Positions 5,649-12,540 of a DNA stretch of 21,486 nt are shown in pieces. Position numbers and translations under genes: made by a program. Below the pieces are notes generated by a model. It worked only from the letters and a program-made list of their open reading frames with translations, was not told where the DNA came from and did no database searches. Where the stretch lies: positions 1 to 21,486 of IMG/VR virus record IMGVR_UViG_3300020202_000223; one strand, 5' to 3'. Numbering within the stretch: position 1 is the first letter of the stretch; the number at the start of each line of letters is the position of its first letter. Source of the DNA: a virus.

Positions 5649-5876
5649 TCACCCCAGGCACAGGGCGCGCATCTTCCAGTCGTTGATGATAGAGCGCATG
5701 AGGATGTCGTCCTCGAGCTTGACCCGGCCGGCGATCCAGTCGTCGATGAGCGCGAGCTGGATCACGCTCACGTTGCCGTCCAGTGTCGGGAAAACCAGAT
5801 GCGGGTCCGGCCGGAAAGTCGCCAGCTCATAGACCGTGGCGGTGGTCTGTGTAGGGTTTTCCGTATCGTTCACCAT
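5649..5876 (-). CDS. Hypothetical protein
   Basis: A 75-aa protein, unrecognised. Its ATG overlaps the end of the upstream gene by 7 bases (ATGGTGA), so translation is coupled. It contains a probable beta region (ATVYELATF, HLVFPTL) followed by two helices (IQLALIDDWIAG; DDILMRSIINDWKMR). It is the last gene of a four-gene leftward unit starting with the ribbon-helix-helix gene at 6905. Confidence 0.65.
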   Translation of the reverse strand: MVNDTENPTQTTATVYELATFRPDPHLVFPTLDGNVSVIQLALIDDWIAGRVKLEDDILMRSIINDWKMRALCLG

Positions 5877-6202
5877 GAGCCCGCGTCCTCACTGTCGGTG
5901 TTGGGCTTGTCGTCGGGCGTGTGCCCGGCGTCGCTCTTGCCCTCATGGGCTAGGGCCTTGGGCTTCTCGCGATCGTAGAACGGTCGATCATTCGACAAAG
6001 CCGTCTCGCGCAGCAGCCGCTCGATCTCGTCGGGCGGGTCGGTCTCGGCGTCGTCGATCATGTGCTCGGCGCTCACCGGGACAGCGGTGCCGCCTACGAT
6101 CTTGAAGCCGCGGCGCCGACGCTTGGGCTCGGGGGCGGGTGTCAGCTTGCCGTCGGGCGTGAGCAGCTCGTCGAGAGGGTCGGTGGGCTTGTCCATGTTC
6201 AC
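5870..6202 (-). CDS. Hypothetical low-complexity protein
   Basis: A 110-aa protein with mostly disordered composition: Pro/Asp/Glu/Lys-rich, an RRRR cluster near residue 30 and an acidic C-terminus. GTG at 6202 overlaps the upstream stop (GTGA); an ATG two codons in (6196) is an equally good start. A helix around residues 58-70 (DEIERLLRETAL) is the only ordered element apparent. Function unknown; perhaps an adaptor or a structural accessory protein. Confidence 0.65.
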   Translation of the reverse strand: MNMDKPTDPLDELLTPDGKLTPAPEPKRRRRGFKIVGGTAVPVSAEHMIDDAETDPPDEIERLLRETALSNDRPFYDREKPKALAHEGKSDAGHTPDDKPNTDSEDAGSW

Positions 6203-6651
6203 CAGGTCTTGAAAGAGGGGTCGTCCTTCATCTCCTGGCTCGGCTGCTCCTTCAGCGCGTGGAACTTGAACGCCCGCGGGTCCCAGCCGGCGGCGAGCAG
6301 TCGCTTCTCGATCGTGTCCTTGAGCTCGCGCGCGGGCATGGTGCGCGCCTGGTCGAAGATGAACTTCTTGAAGTTCGTGAGCGCCTTCTCGGTGAAGCCG
6401 AACGTGCGGAGATTCTGTCGCTGCTTCTGCTTGTCCGGCATCACGAAGTTGTGCTGGCGGTCCTCGGGGTAGTCGAGCGGGTTCGGGATGAACTCGTAGA
6501 TGTCGACTGCCAGCACGATCGCCGCGGCGTCAGCTTGGCTGCGGTCGCGGCCCCAGTCTGGAAACGCCTTCGTCATGGCCGCGCCCACGAGCGGGTCGAA
6601 ACCGTCGACCCACGTGAGGAAGTCCTGGGTCTGTGAGAGGGACACGATCAT
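6199..6651 (-). CDS. Hypothetical 150-aa protein
   Basis: I do not recognise this protein. It is mixed helical with conserved-looking aromatic residues (WVDGFDPLVG, FPDWGRDRSQ, IYEFIPNPLDYPEDRQHNF), a basic central helix (DKQKQRQNLRTFGFTEKAL) and no cysteines or membrane segments, so a soluble cytoplasmic protein. The ATG overlaps the upstream stop (ATGA) and has GGAGAA just before it. It lies between the probable ribbon-helix-helix gene and two small unknowns in one leftward unit. Confidence 0.7.
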   Translation of the reverse strand: MIVSLSQTQDFLTWVDGFDPLVGAAMTKAFPDWGRDRSQADAAAIVLAVDIYEFIPNPLDYPEDRQHNFVMPDKQKQRQNLRTFGFTEKALTNFKKFIFDQARTMPARELKDTIEKRLLAAGWDPRAFKFHALKEQPSQEMKDDPSFKTW

Positions 6652-6905
6652 TTCTCCAGCTTGGCGAGCAGCTTCTTCGCTTCGGCGGGCTTGCTGCGCG
6701 CAAGGGCGATCAGATCCTCCTCGACGCGCTTGCGCTCGGTGATGAAGTCGGTCACTCGCTTCAGGGCGAGCGGCTCTTCAGCCACCCACCAGATGAAGCT
6801 CTCGATGAAGTTGGATTGGGAAGTGCTCGCGTCGTTCGCGAGCTCGGCGAGCTTCTTCGCTCCGTCTTTGGTGAGCGAGATGCCAAGGCGCGTCAGGTCT
6901 GCCAT
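6648..6905 (-). CDS. Probable ribbon-helix-helix DNA-binding protein
   Basis: An 85-aa protein. Residues 5-40 fit a ribbon-helix-helix (Arc/MetJ/CopG-type) pattern: a strand TRLGISLT, helix KDGAKKLAELAND, then a turn and helix TSQSNFIESFIWW. A Lys/Glu-rich C-terminal helix follows (about 47-85). Such proteins bind DNA as dimers through the strand. GGAGAA at ideal spacing supports the start. Immediately upstream are a perfect leftward TATAAT (6947-6942) and GTATGC/ATGCGC half-sites around the transcript start. An autoregulated repressor is a reasonable inference. The fold call is by pattern only. Confidence 0.6.
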   Translation of the reverse strand: MADLTRLGISLTKDGAKKLAELANDASTSQSNFIESFIWWVAEEPLALKRVTDFITERKRVEEDLIALARSKPAEAKKLLAKLEK

Positions 6906-6918
6906 GTGTTCTCCGGTT

Positions 6919-6947
6919 ATGCGCAGCTAGTATGCGAACTTATTATA
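6919..6947 (-). promoter_or_regulatory. Leftward TATAAT promoter with GTATGC half-sites
   Basis: The -10 TATAAT (6947-6942, minus strand) is a perfect consensus; no good -35 is seen at 16-18 bp. GCTAGTATG (6926-6934) is identical to 3731-3739, and ATGCGC/GTATGCG lie around the expected transcript start, a usual place for an operator of a self-regulating gene. Confidence 0.5.
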
Positions 6948-6964
6948 GCGCGCACCGGGAAACC

Positions 6965-7201
6965 TTACTCGTCGGGGTCTTCGTCCTCGAGATCAGCGGT
7001 GAAGCCGATGCTGCGGCCGCTGCCGCCGTCTGCATCAGTGGTGCCGCCGTGGGGCTGGTTCCAGAGAAGCATCGGGATCTGCGGCATGAGCAGCAGCCCG
7101 AGCAGGGCGAGCGGGTTGCTCGTGAAGATGATGAGGATGATGACGACGGCGATGATGCCGGCCATCTGCAATGCGACCAACCAGGAGGGGAACTTCGGCA
7201 T
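6965..7201 (-). CDS. Small membrane protein with two transmembrane segments
   Basis: A 78-aa protein. Residues 7-27 (WLVALQMAGIIAVVIILIIF) and 30-47 (PLALLGLLLMPQIPMLLW) are strongly hydrophobic with a short turn (TSNP), followed by a polar, acidic tail ending DLEDEDPDE. The topology is like small holins or other phage inner-membrane proteins, but no endolysin or spanin gene is nearby, so I do not call it a holin. AAGGGG seven bases upstream supports the ATG. A 95-base gap with two palindromes (7215-7232, 7260-7278) precedes it, suggesting its own regulated transcription. Confidence 0.7.
   Translation of the reverse strand: MPKFPSWLVALQMAGIIAVVIILIIFTSNPLALLGLLLMPQIPMLLWNQPHGGTTDADGGSGRSIGFTADLEDEDPDE
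6993..7002. other. TCAGCGGTGA core inside a coding region
   Basis: An exact match to the operator core, lying in the C-terminal part of the membrane-protein gene. The flanks are not palindromic beyond the core. It could be chance. Confidence 0.25.
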
Positions 7202-7214
7202 GGCACACCCCTTA

Positions 7215-7232
7215 GATCAGCGAAAACTGATC
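7215..7232. promoter_or_regulatory. Inverted repeat GATCAG-CGAAAA-CTGATC
   Basis: Perfect 6-bp arms, 14 bases upstream of the start of the leftward gene at 7201. It is related in outline (TCAG...CTGA) to the window-wide TCA-N4-TGA motif but has a wider spacer. It could be an operator or a leader hairpin. Confidence 0.45.
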
Positions 7233-7259
7233 CTACCACGTTTGTTCAGTAATCGCTGA

Positions 7260-7278
7260 TGTTCACGAAACGTGAACA
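7260..7278. promoter_or_regulatory. Palindrome TGTTCACG-AAA-CGTGAACA
   Basis: Perfect 8-bp arms with a 3-bp centre, in the gap between two leftward genes and 59-77 bases upstream of the start at 7201. Size and symmetry are typical of a repressor operator (HTH dimer). Only one copy was seen in the window. Confidence 0.6.
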
Positions 7279-7296
7279 AAATCAATACCTGAACGC

Positions 7297-7509
7297 TTAC
7301 CAGGTGTTGTAGCCGACCGTGCCGAGATACTCGATGTGTTTCCAGAGCCGGTCAAACTCGTCCACGAGCGGCGCCTCGCTGTTGATGCGATACCCGGCGA
7401 GCTTCGCCGCCTTCGTGTAGAGGTCGTAGGCGAGCAGACGATCGGCGTCCGCCGGGATGAGCTCCGGCGGGCAGGTGAGGAGCTTGTGAAGAAACGTCTC
7501 GGCCAGCAT
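7297..7509 (-). CDS. Hypothetical small protein
   Basis: A 70-aa, mainly helical protein, unrecognised (MLAETFLHKLLTCPPELIPADADRLLAYDLYTKAAKLAG...). The start could be ATG at 7509 (TGATG overlap) or GTG at 7512 (GTGA overlap with the upstream stop); both imply coupling. There is no separate ribosome binding site. It is third in the leftward operon headed by the helicase. The 95-base gap after it marks the end of that unit, although no T-tailed hairpin is seen. Confidence 0.65.
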   Translation of the reverse strand: MLAETFLHKLLTCPPELIPADADRLLAYDLYTKAAKLAGYRINSEAPLVDEFDRLWKHIEYLGTVGYNTW

Positions 7510-7838
7510 CACGACGCCGGCGGGTTGTCGCGACGATCCGCGAGCGCGCGGTAGAGCGAGTAGAGCGCCACGTAAACGTCCATGTAGGTCATCGTCATGC
7601 CCGGGATGACCTCGTCGGTCTCCGGGTTGCGGAGCGGAAACGTCTTCGCCGGGTCGTCAAAGGGTTCATGGATGAAGCCCGCACCCTTCTCGATCGTGGT
7701 GCCGTCGCCGAGAAGGGTGTGCTCCGCCTCGTGGAAGATGATGCCCTTCGTGGCGAGCGCGTAGGGATTGTTGATCTCGACGCGGTGGCAGCGGCGCCAG
7801 CGCGTCCCGACGATTTGCTGTTCCTGGTAGTTCGGCAT
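7509..7838 (-). CDS. Hypothetical protein
   Basis: A 109-aa soluble protein with beta-rich N-terminal half (WRRCHRVEINNP, KGIIFHEAEHTLL) and a helical end (YMDVYVALYSLYRALADRRD). HEAEH resembles HExxH, but it lies in a probable strand/loop without other metal ligands, so I do not claim a protease. The ribosome binding site is very strong (AAGGAAG, with the same GAAAGGAAGCAG context as the major capsid gene), suggesting high translation. It lies 18 bases after the helicase stop, in one operon with it. Confidence 0.65.
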   Translation of the reverse strand: MPNYQEQQIVGTRWRRCHRVEINNPYALATKGIIFHEAEHTLLGDGTTIEKGAGFIHEPFDDPAKTFPLRNPETDEVIPGMTMTYMDVYVALYSLYRALADRRDNPPAS

Positions 7839-7856
7839 GACTGCTTCCTTTCGTGG

Positions 7857-9584
7857 TTATGCGGCCTTCTTGAAGACCGAGTAGTCGAAGTCGGTGACGA
7901 TGCCCTCGGCGAAGCCAGGGGTCGTCTCGATGATCTGCCGGCGCTCGCGGGCGTGGTCCTTCAGGTGGTGGTTGAGCGGGTCGGTGAAGTCGACGATGAA
8001 CGCGACGTTCGGGCCGGCCTTCTTCGCGCGCAGCCCGCGGCCGATCCGCTGGCGGCTCGCCACCTCCGCCTTGCCGGCCGACGCGATGATGACCATCCCG
8101 ATCGCGGGCACGTCGACGCCCACGTCGAGAATCGTCGAGCCGATCAGCACGTCGATGCGCCGCTCCTTCAGGGCATTGATCGCGGCCGCGCGCTCGGCCT
8201 GGTTGTGCTCGCCGAAGATGTAGGCCGACTTGATGCCCGCGTTCGCGAACATCGTGTTGAGCAGGGTGCCGTGAAGCTTCTGCTGCACGAGCACCATGAC
8301 GCTCAGACCGTGCTCGACCGCGCGCTTCGCTTCGGTGACGACCGCCTCGTTGCGCAAGCGGTTCTTGGTCACCCCGATCTCGTAGGCATCGGGCCAGGGC
8401 GTCGAACGGTAGAGCTTCACCGGGAACTCACGCTCGACCTTGCCGGCCGGCGTCTTCACCTTCCGCACCTCGCGGAACTCCTGGTAGGTGGGGATCTCGA
8501 TGAACTTGAAGTAGGGCCGCGCAAGGATGCCGGCTTCGATGAGCTGCTTCTCGGTGACCGTGATCGCCACGGGACCGCTTACCGCCTCGAGGCGCAGATT
8601 CGCCTCTTGGCTGTCCTTCATGTTCGGGGTGGCGGTGAGCGAGAGCCGGTAGTGGGCGCGCGTGCAGGCGCTCGCCACCTCGAAGAAGCTGTTCCCCGAC
8701 GCTTCGTGCGCTTCCTCGAGGATCAGAAGCTCGAACTTGGCGAGCAGATCGAGCCACCAGCCGCGCTTGGCGTTGTGCTTGTTGCATCGCTCGAGCACGA
8801 GCTTGGCGAGCTCCTTGGGGTCCTTGCGCAGCTCGGCCAGGCGCCGGAGGAGGGCGGTGCATTGCGCGTCCACCTCGCCCGAGTCGACACCCTCGGCCTC
8901 GAGGCGGGTGCGCAGCTCATCGGCTTCCCGCAGCTCGGCCGCCTCGCGGTTCTTCTCGAACCGCTCATACTCGAGCACCGGGTCCTGCAGCTCGATCGCC
9001 TGGGCAAGCGTCTGGACCATGCCGACGTTCATGCCGGCCAGGTGCGGCTTGATGATTCCGTCGCCGATCACACCGACGCGCTCGCCCATCGCCACGAACG
9101 AGTCCTTCATCTGGTGCATGAGGATGCCGCGGGTGGTCAGGAAGAGGGTGGGCCGGCCGATGCGACGGTAGCAGATCCGGGCGATCCGGGACTTTCCGCC
9201 GCCGGTCGCCACCTTGGCGACGATCTGCTGGTGGGTGACGAGCTTGTCCGCGGTGTGGAACTGATAGGCGTATTCGGGCGTCTCGCCGAAGCTGTCGACC
9301 TTGGGGCGCGCGGGGCCAAGCGGGGGCGGGGCCGGGACGCGGTTGGCGAGCACCCGGTAGCCGTTCTGTGTGAGGACCTTGATGACCCGGTAGTAGAAGC
9401 CGGCGGGGAAGGTATCCTTGGTGAAGTCGTAGAACGACATGCGGCCGTCCCACTTCCCGCCGGCGAACTGCGCCCCTTCCACCAGGTAGGAGAGCTCCTT
9501 GTGGATGAGCAGCTTGGCCGCGCGGTCGCCGCTCACCACCTTGGCGAGCACGGGACCGGCGACGATGCGAACGGGTTCTTTCAT
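7857..9584 (-). CDS. SF2 DEAH-type helicase, UvsW-like
   Basis: A 575-aa ATP-dependent DNA/RNA helicase of superfamily 2. Visible motifs: Walker A ATGGGKS (126-132); motif II LEEAH (289-293), where the usual Asp of DEAH is Glu; motif III SLTATP (315-320); motif VI QRIGRGLR (512-519). Residues 1-100 form an N-terminal domain before the Q-like region (YQFHTADKLVTHQQ). A charged helical insertion (about 203-275) sits between motifs I and II. The family as known in T4 (UvsW) unwinds branched DNA and remodels forks during recombination-dependent replication; a similar role here is inference. The start ATG has only a weak, distant AAGG. It is the first leftward gene, divergent from the ParB-domain gene with an operator between them. 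The phage replication genes are otherwise absent from this window. Confidence 0.9.
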   Translation of the reverse strand: MKEPVRIVAGPVLAKVVSGDRAAKLLIHKELSYLVEGAQFAGGKWDGRMSFYDFTKDTFPAGFYYRVIKVLTQNGYRVLANRVPAPPPLGPARPKVDSFGETPEYAYQFHTADKLVTHQQIVAKVATGGGKSRIARICYRRIGRPTLFLTTRGILMHQMKDSFVAMGERVGVIGDGIIKPHLAGMNVGMVQTLAQAIELQDPVLEYERFEKNREAAELREADELRTRLEAEGVDSGEVDAQCTALLRRLAELRKDPKELAKLVLERCNKHNAKRGWWLDLLAKFELLILEEAHEASGNSFFEVASACTRAHYRLSLTATPNMKDSQEANLRLEAVSGPVAITVTEKQLIEAGILARPYFKFIEIPTYQEFREVRKVKTPAGKVEREFPVKLYRSTPWPDAYEIGVTKNRLRNEAVVTEAKRAVEHGLSVMVLVQQKLHGTLLNTMFANAGIKSAYIFGEHNQAERAAAINALKERRIDVLIGSTILDVGVDVPAIGMVIIASAGKAEVASRQRIGRGLRAKKAGPNVAFIVDFTDPLNHHLKDHARERRQIIETTPGFAEGIVTDFDYSVFKKAA

Positions 9585-9660
9585 GTAAGGGCTTGCCTTA
9601 TACGGCGCTTTCGGATACAGTCACCGCTGACTTATTCATCATAGCACCTATAAGGCCCTC
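9585..9660. promoter_or_regulatory. Divergent control region with central operator
   Basis: AGTCA-CCGC-TGACT (9619-9632) sits midway between the helicase (leftward) and the ParB-domain gene (rightward). Flanking it, facing outward, are GTATAAGG on the minus strand (9603-9596) and CTATAAGG on the plus strand (9648-9655), each just before a start codon. No textbook -35/-10 pair is seen; CTGTAT (minus) and CATAGC (plus) are weak -10 candidates. One regulator probably controls both units. Confidence 0.6.
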
Positions 9661-10308
9661 ATGCACTACGTCGAGCAGCGCGTGGCACCGGAGCACCTGC
9701 AGCCGAACCCCTGGAACACCAACGTCGTCTCCCCGGAGAACGAACAGCGAATCGAGAACGGCATCAAGGAATTGGGCTTCGTGCGCCCGATCCTGGCGCG
9801 CGAGCTCGAGGACGGGAGCCTGCAGATCATCGGCGGCGAGCACCGCTGGCAGATCGCGCAGCGCCTCGGCTATGGGGAGGTGCCGGTCTGGAATTTCGGG
9901 CGCATCGACGAGAAGACGGCCAAGAAGATCGGCCTCATCGACAACGCCCGCTACGGTCAAGACGACGCTCTTCAGCTTGCGGATCTCCTGAAAGGGATCG
10001 GCTCGCGCGACGAGATTGCGAACATCCTGCCCTACAACGACGCCGATCTCACTGCGCTGCTCGATGCGTCGAGTATAGCGGGCGCTGATCTGGACCTTCC
10101 CGGGACGGGCGCAGAAGCAGCAATCCCCGAGCGCCCCGCGCCGACGCATCAGATCATGCGCTTCAAGGTCCCTGTCGAGGACGCCGCCTGGGCCTCCGCG
10201 CTGCTCGAGAAGGTCATGCGCGAGCAGAACTTCACCTCCGACGATTCGATGACGAACGCCGGGCATGCACTCATCCACCTGCTGAACAAGGAGAGAACGG
10301 CGTCGTGA
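9661..10308 (+). CDS. ParB/Srx-fold nuclease-like protein
   Basis: A 215-aa protein. Residues 1-80 form a ParB N-terminal (Srx-fold) domain: strand VAPEHLQPNPWN, helix ENEQRIENGIKELGF, VRPILAR, and the signature IIGGEHRWQIAQRLG (56-70) with E60-H61-R62. The fold is known as a CTP-binding clamp in chromosomal ParB and as a nuclease or phosphotransferase-like domain in phage proteins. There is no ParB HTH of usual type, so it is probably not a partition protein. The C-terminal half is helical and unrecognised. AAGG six to nine bases upstream serves as ribosome binding site. It is the first gene of the rightward operon, followed by a Cys-rich protein and a second ParB-fold protein. Confidence 0.85.
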   Translation: MHYVEQRVAPEHLQPNPWNTNVVSPENEQRIENGIKELGFVRPILARELEDGSLQIIGGEHRWQIAQRLGYGEVPVWNFGRIDEKTAKKIGLIDNARYGQDDALQLADLLKGIGSRDEIANILPYNDADLTALLDASSIAGADLDLPGTGAEAAIPERPAPTHQIMRFKVPVEDAAWASALLEKVMREQNFTSDDSMTNAGHALIHLLNKERTAS

Positions 10309-10496
10309 GCAAGTATTCGATCTGCCTGGACTGCTACTACAACCACCGCGAGCCGGCGATCTGTGAAGGGTGCGCCAACGGCAGCGAGTTCGAGCCGAAC
10401 GTGGGCACCGCGGCCGAGGCGGTCGCCGGCGGCGGCAGCAAGAAGATCATCCCGCTGAAGCAAATCAAGGTCATGAAGAAGCGAGACACCCTATGA
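10305..10496 (+). CDS. Small Cys-rich, zinc-ribbon-like protein
   Basis: A 63-aa protein with CLDC at residues 7-10 and CEGC at 20-23, spaced like a treble-clef or zinc-ribbon knuckle. A Gly-rich linker and a basic end (KKIIPLKQIKVMKKRD) follow. GTG start overlaps the ParB-domain stop (GTGA), and its own stop overlaps the next ATG (ATGA). It is probably an accessory nucleic-acid or protein-binding subunit for the two ParB-fold neighbours; this is inference. Confidence 0.7.
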   Translation: MSKYSICLDCYYNHREPAICEGCANGSEFEPNVGTAAEAVAGGGSKKIIPLKQIKVMKKRDTL

Positions 10497-11143
10497 ACAT
10501 CCAGAAGGTCGCCATCGACAAGGTCAAACCCTACGACCTGAACTCGAAGAAGCACCCCAAGGACCAGGTCGCCGGGATCGCCGAGTCGATCAAGAAGTTC
10601 GGCTGGGACCAGCCGATCGTGGTCGATCGGGACTTCGTCATCATCAAGGGCCACGGCCGGCGCCTGGCCGCCATCGAGCTCGGCATGAAGGAAGTGCCGG
10701 TCCTGGTGCGCGACGACCTCACGCCCGAGGCGGTGAAGGCGGCGCGGCTCGCCGACAACCGCACGGCGCTCTCCGACATCGACACCGAGATGCTGCGGCT
10801 CGAGATGGCCGACATCAACAAGGATCTCCTGAAGGGGATCTACACCGACAAGGAGCTCGACTACGCGGTGGCGGACCTCGGCGCCATGTCGCAGGGCGCC
10901 TTCATCGACGACGTGGACGCCGCGGTGGAGAAGCAGGACCAGGAAACGAAGGAGCGCGTCGAGAAGCTGCAGGTGGCGCGCGTCCCGCTCGTCAAGGTCC
11001 TCGGGTTCAAGGACGTGCAGGGCGCGGACGAGATCTACTACTCGCGCTTCATCGCGCGGGCGGAAGAAAAGACCGGGCTCAAGGGCGAGCAGGCCGTCAC
11101 GGCGTTCGTGAAGGAGCTGGTCGGGCCGGTCAGTCAGGGGTGA
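10493..11143 (+). CDS. Second ParB/Srx-fold protein
   Basis: A 216-aa protein starting at the ATG that overlaps the preceding stop (the frame is open further upstream). Residues 1-75 are a ParB-like domain with IIKGHGRRLAAIELGMKEVPV (50-70), where KGHGRRLAA is the equivalent of GEHRW in the gene at 9661, followed by RLADNR (85-90), a pattern common in phage ParB-like proteins encoded next to DNA methylases. No methylase gene is present here. The C-terminal part (110-216) is helical and charged. Two divergent ParB-fold proteins in tandem suggest a heteromeric complex or separate roles in a DNA-modification or DNA-handling pathway. Confidence 0.85.
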   Translation: MNIQKVAIDKVKPYDLNSKKHPKDQVAGIAESIKKFGWDQPIVVDRDFVIIKGHGRRLAAIELGMKEVPVLVRDDLTPEAVKAARLADNRTALSDIDTEMLRLEMADINKDLLKGIYTDKELDYAVADLGAMSQGAFIDDVDAAVEKQDQETKERVEKLQVARVPLVKVLGFKDVQGADEIYYSRFIARAEEKTGLKGEQAVTAFVKELVGPVSQG

Positions 11144-11146
11144 CGT

Positions 11147-11593
11147 ATGGCTCTCAACTTCCGACTGCAGAAGGTCGATGCAGACGATCCGGCCGTGTGG
11201 GCGCGCATCGTCGCAATGGACGCGAAGTGCTTCGAGAAAGGCTTCGCACCGGCGCTCTCTAGCAACGACGGCGCCTGGTGGATCGCGACGGTCGACGGCA
11301 TGGACGCCGGCTACTGCGGGATCAAGGAACACGAGCCAGGCGTTGCCTACCTCTGCCGCGCGGGCGTCATCCCGCGGTTCCGCGGGGGCGGGCTGCAGAA
11401 GCTCATGATCCGCCGCCGGCTCGCGTGGGCGCGCAAGGAGGGCTTCAAGAGCGTCGTTTCTGACACGTGCGACTCGCCCGCGTCCGCCAACTCCCTTATT
11501 GCCTGTGGCTTTCGCATGTTCTCGCCGGCGAAGCCCTGGTCGTTTGAATACGCCTGCTATTGGCGACTTCTCCTCCTTCCAAAGACCAAATGA
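11147..11593 (+). CDS. GNAT-family N-acyltransferase
   Basis: A 148-aa protein with GNAT pattern: strand WWIATVDGMDAGYCGIK (44-60), strand VAYLCRAGVIP (66-76), then acyl-CoA pyrophosphate loop RFRGGGLQKLMIRR (77-90, matching R/Q-x-x-G-x-G/A), helix WARKEG, strand SVVSDT and SPASANSLIACGFRMF (110-125). GNAT enzymes move an acyl group from CoA to an amine. The substrate here is unknown. The context (ParB-fold, ABC ATPase and a second GNAT-like protein) suggests nucleic acid or protein modification rather than metabolism. It begins 3 bases after the previous stop, and its own stop overlaps the next start (ATGA). Confidence 0.85.
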   Translation: MALNFRLQKVDADDPAVWARIVAMDAKCFEKGFAPALSSNDGAWWIATVDGMDAGYCGIKEHEPGVAYLCRAGVIPRFRGGGLQKLMIRRRLAWARKEGFKSVVSDTCDSPASANSLIACGFRMFSPAKPWSFEYACYWRLLLLPKTK

Positions 11594-12300
11594 GCGACCT
11601 CTACACGATCAACAAACGCTTCGAGACGCGCGTCTACCGCAGCCAGCGCGTGCTCGAGATCGCCGAAGCCTTCGGCCTGGGCCTGGACGACAAGGAGTTC
11701 GTCATCTTCGACAACCTCGAGCTCACGGTGCCGCAGGGCTCGATCGTCTACATCACCGGCCAGTCGGGCTCGGGCAAGTCGCTGCTCCTGAAGGAGCTCG
11801 AGAAGCAGATGAGCGAGCGCGGCAAGAAGGTCGTGAACCTAGACCGCGTCGCGCTCGACAACGAGAAGACCCTCATCGATCAGATCGGCACGTCGACGAA
11901 CGACGCGCTGCGCATCCTGTCGATCGCCGGCCTGAACGACGCCTACCTCTACATCCGCCGGCCGAACGAGCTCTCCGACGGCCAGCGTTACCGCTTCCGG
12001 CTCGCGAAGGCGATCGAGTCAGGTGCCGACGTGTGGGTGGCAGACGAATTCATGGCGGTGCTCGACCGCACCGCGGCCAAGGTCATTGCCTTCAGCGTCC
12101 AGAAGACCGCGCGCAAGGTGGGCGCGACCGTGATCGTGGCGACGACCCACACCGACATGGTGCCCGACCTGCAGCCCTCGCTCTACATCGAGAAACGCTA
12201 CCGCGAAAAGCTGCGCGTCGAGACCGCGGAGCAGATCAAGACCCGCCTGGGCGACCTCACGGCCGACCAGGTCTATCGACACCTCCTGGAGATCCTCTGA
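11590..12300 (+). CDS. Stand-alone ABC-type ATPase
   Basis: A 236-aa soluble ABC ATPase with no membrane partner nearby. Walker A GQSGSGKS (57-64), signature LSDGQ (128-132, usually LSGGQ), Walker B VWVADE (148-153) followed by FMAVLDRTAA, and H-loop THTD (186-189). The ATG at 11590 overlaps the GNAT stop. The LSDGQRYRFRLAKA and DEF..VLDR pattern resembles the ABC ATPases that in bacteria are fused to, or encoded beside, GNAT acyltransferases; that recollection is family knowledge, not a search result. It likely provides ATP-driven remodelling or gating for the flanking GNAT proteins. Confidence 0.88.
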   Translation: MSDLYTINKRFETRVYRSQRVLEIAEAFGLGLDDKEFVIFDNLELTVPQGSIVYITGQSGSGKSLLLKELEKQMSERGKKVVNLDRVALDNEKTLIDQIGTSTNDALRILSIAGLNDAYLYIRRPNELSDGQRYRFRLAKAIESGADVWVADEFMAVLDRTAAKVIAFSVQKTARKVGATVIVATTHTDMVPDLQPSLYIEKRYREKLRVETAEQIKTRLGDLTADQVYRHLLEIL

Positions 12301-12539
12301 TGCGCAACCGTTACGACGTTCCCAAGAAGCAGTGGAAAAAGTTCGGCCCGATCGGCCAGCGGGTTTTCAACGAGGTCTACAGCGCGATGGTCAACAACCA
12401 GCGCCTCTTCCTGCATCTCGACGCGACACCCACCAAGCGCGAGCACTGGCGCGTGACGTGCTGGAACGCAGCCTGGACGGCGGCCTTCGAAGCGAAGTCG
12501 GCCGGCGGCGCCCGCTACGAAGTCACCGCGCGAAGCTAA
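12300..12539 (+). CDS. Hypothetical small basic protein
   Basis: A 79-aa protein, unrecognised: basic N-terminus (RNRYDVPKKQWKKFG), an aromatic/His-rich middle and several tryptophans. Its ATG overlaps the ABC ATPase stop by one base (TGATG). The intact frame and the coupling support it. It probably belongs functionally with the GNAT/ABC cassette, as it lies between the ATPase and the second GNAT-like gene. Confidence 0.65.
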   Translation: MRNRYDVPKKQWKKFGPIGQRVFNEVYSAMVNNQRLFLHLDATPTKREHWRVTCWNAAWTAAFEAKSAGGARYEVTARS

Positions 12540-12540
12540 C

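Noticed and set aside
7509-7838. HEAEH in the 109-aa protein as a zinc protease motif
   Set aside because: It lies in a predicted strand/loop with no further metal ligands, and the protein is too small and otherwise unlike metalloproteases.
7668-9644. 658-codon open frame on the plus strand
   Set aside because: It lies antisense to the helicase, which has all SF2 motifs in the opposite frame; the plus translation is a low-complexity Leu/Val/Glu/Arg/Asp-rich shadow with no start signal.
9661-11143. Plasmid-type partition (ParAB/parS) system
   Set aside because: No ParA ATPase gene or parS-like 16-bp array; both proteins lack the usual ParB helix-turn-helix pattern, fitting phage ParB-like accessory proteins better.
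10337-11332. 331-codon minus-strand frame, and similar frames at 12957-13835, 15488-16357 and 16475-17182
   Set aside because: All oppose genes with clear motifs or position (ParB-fold, GNAT-like, terminase, portal) and show the same Leu/Val/Asp/His shadow composition.
11590-12300. ABC transporter
   Set aside because: No permease gene nearby; the ATPase is soluble, has an atypical LSDGQ signature and sits between GNAT-like genes.
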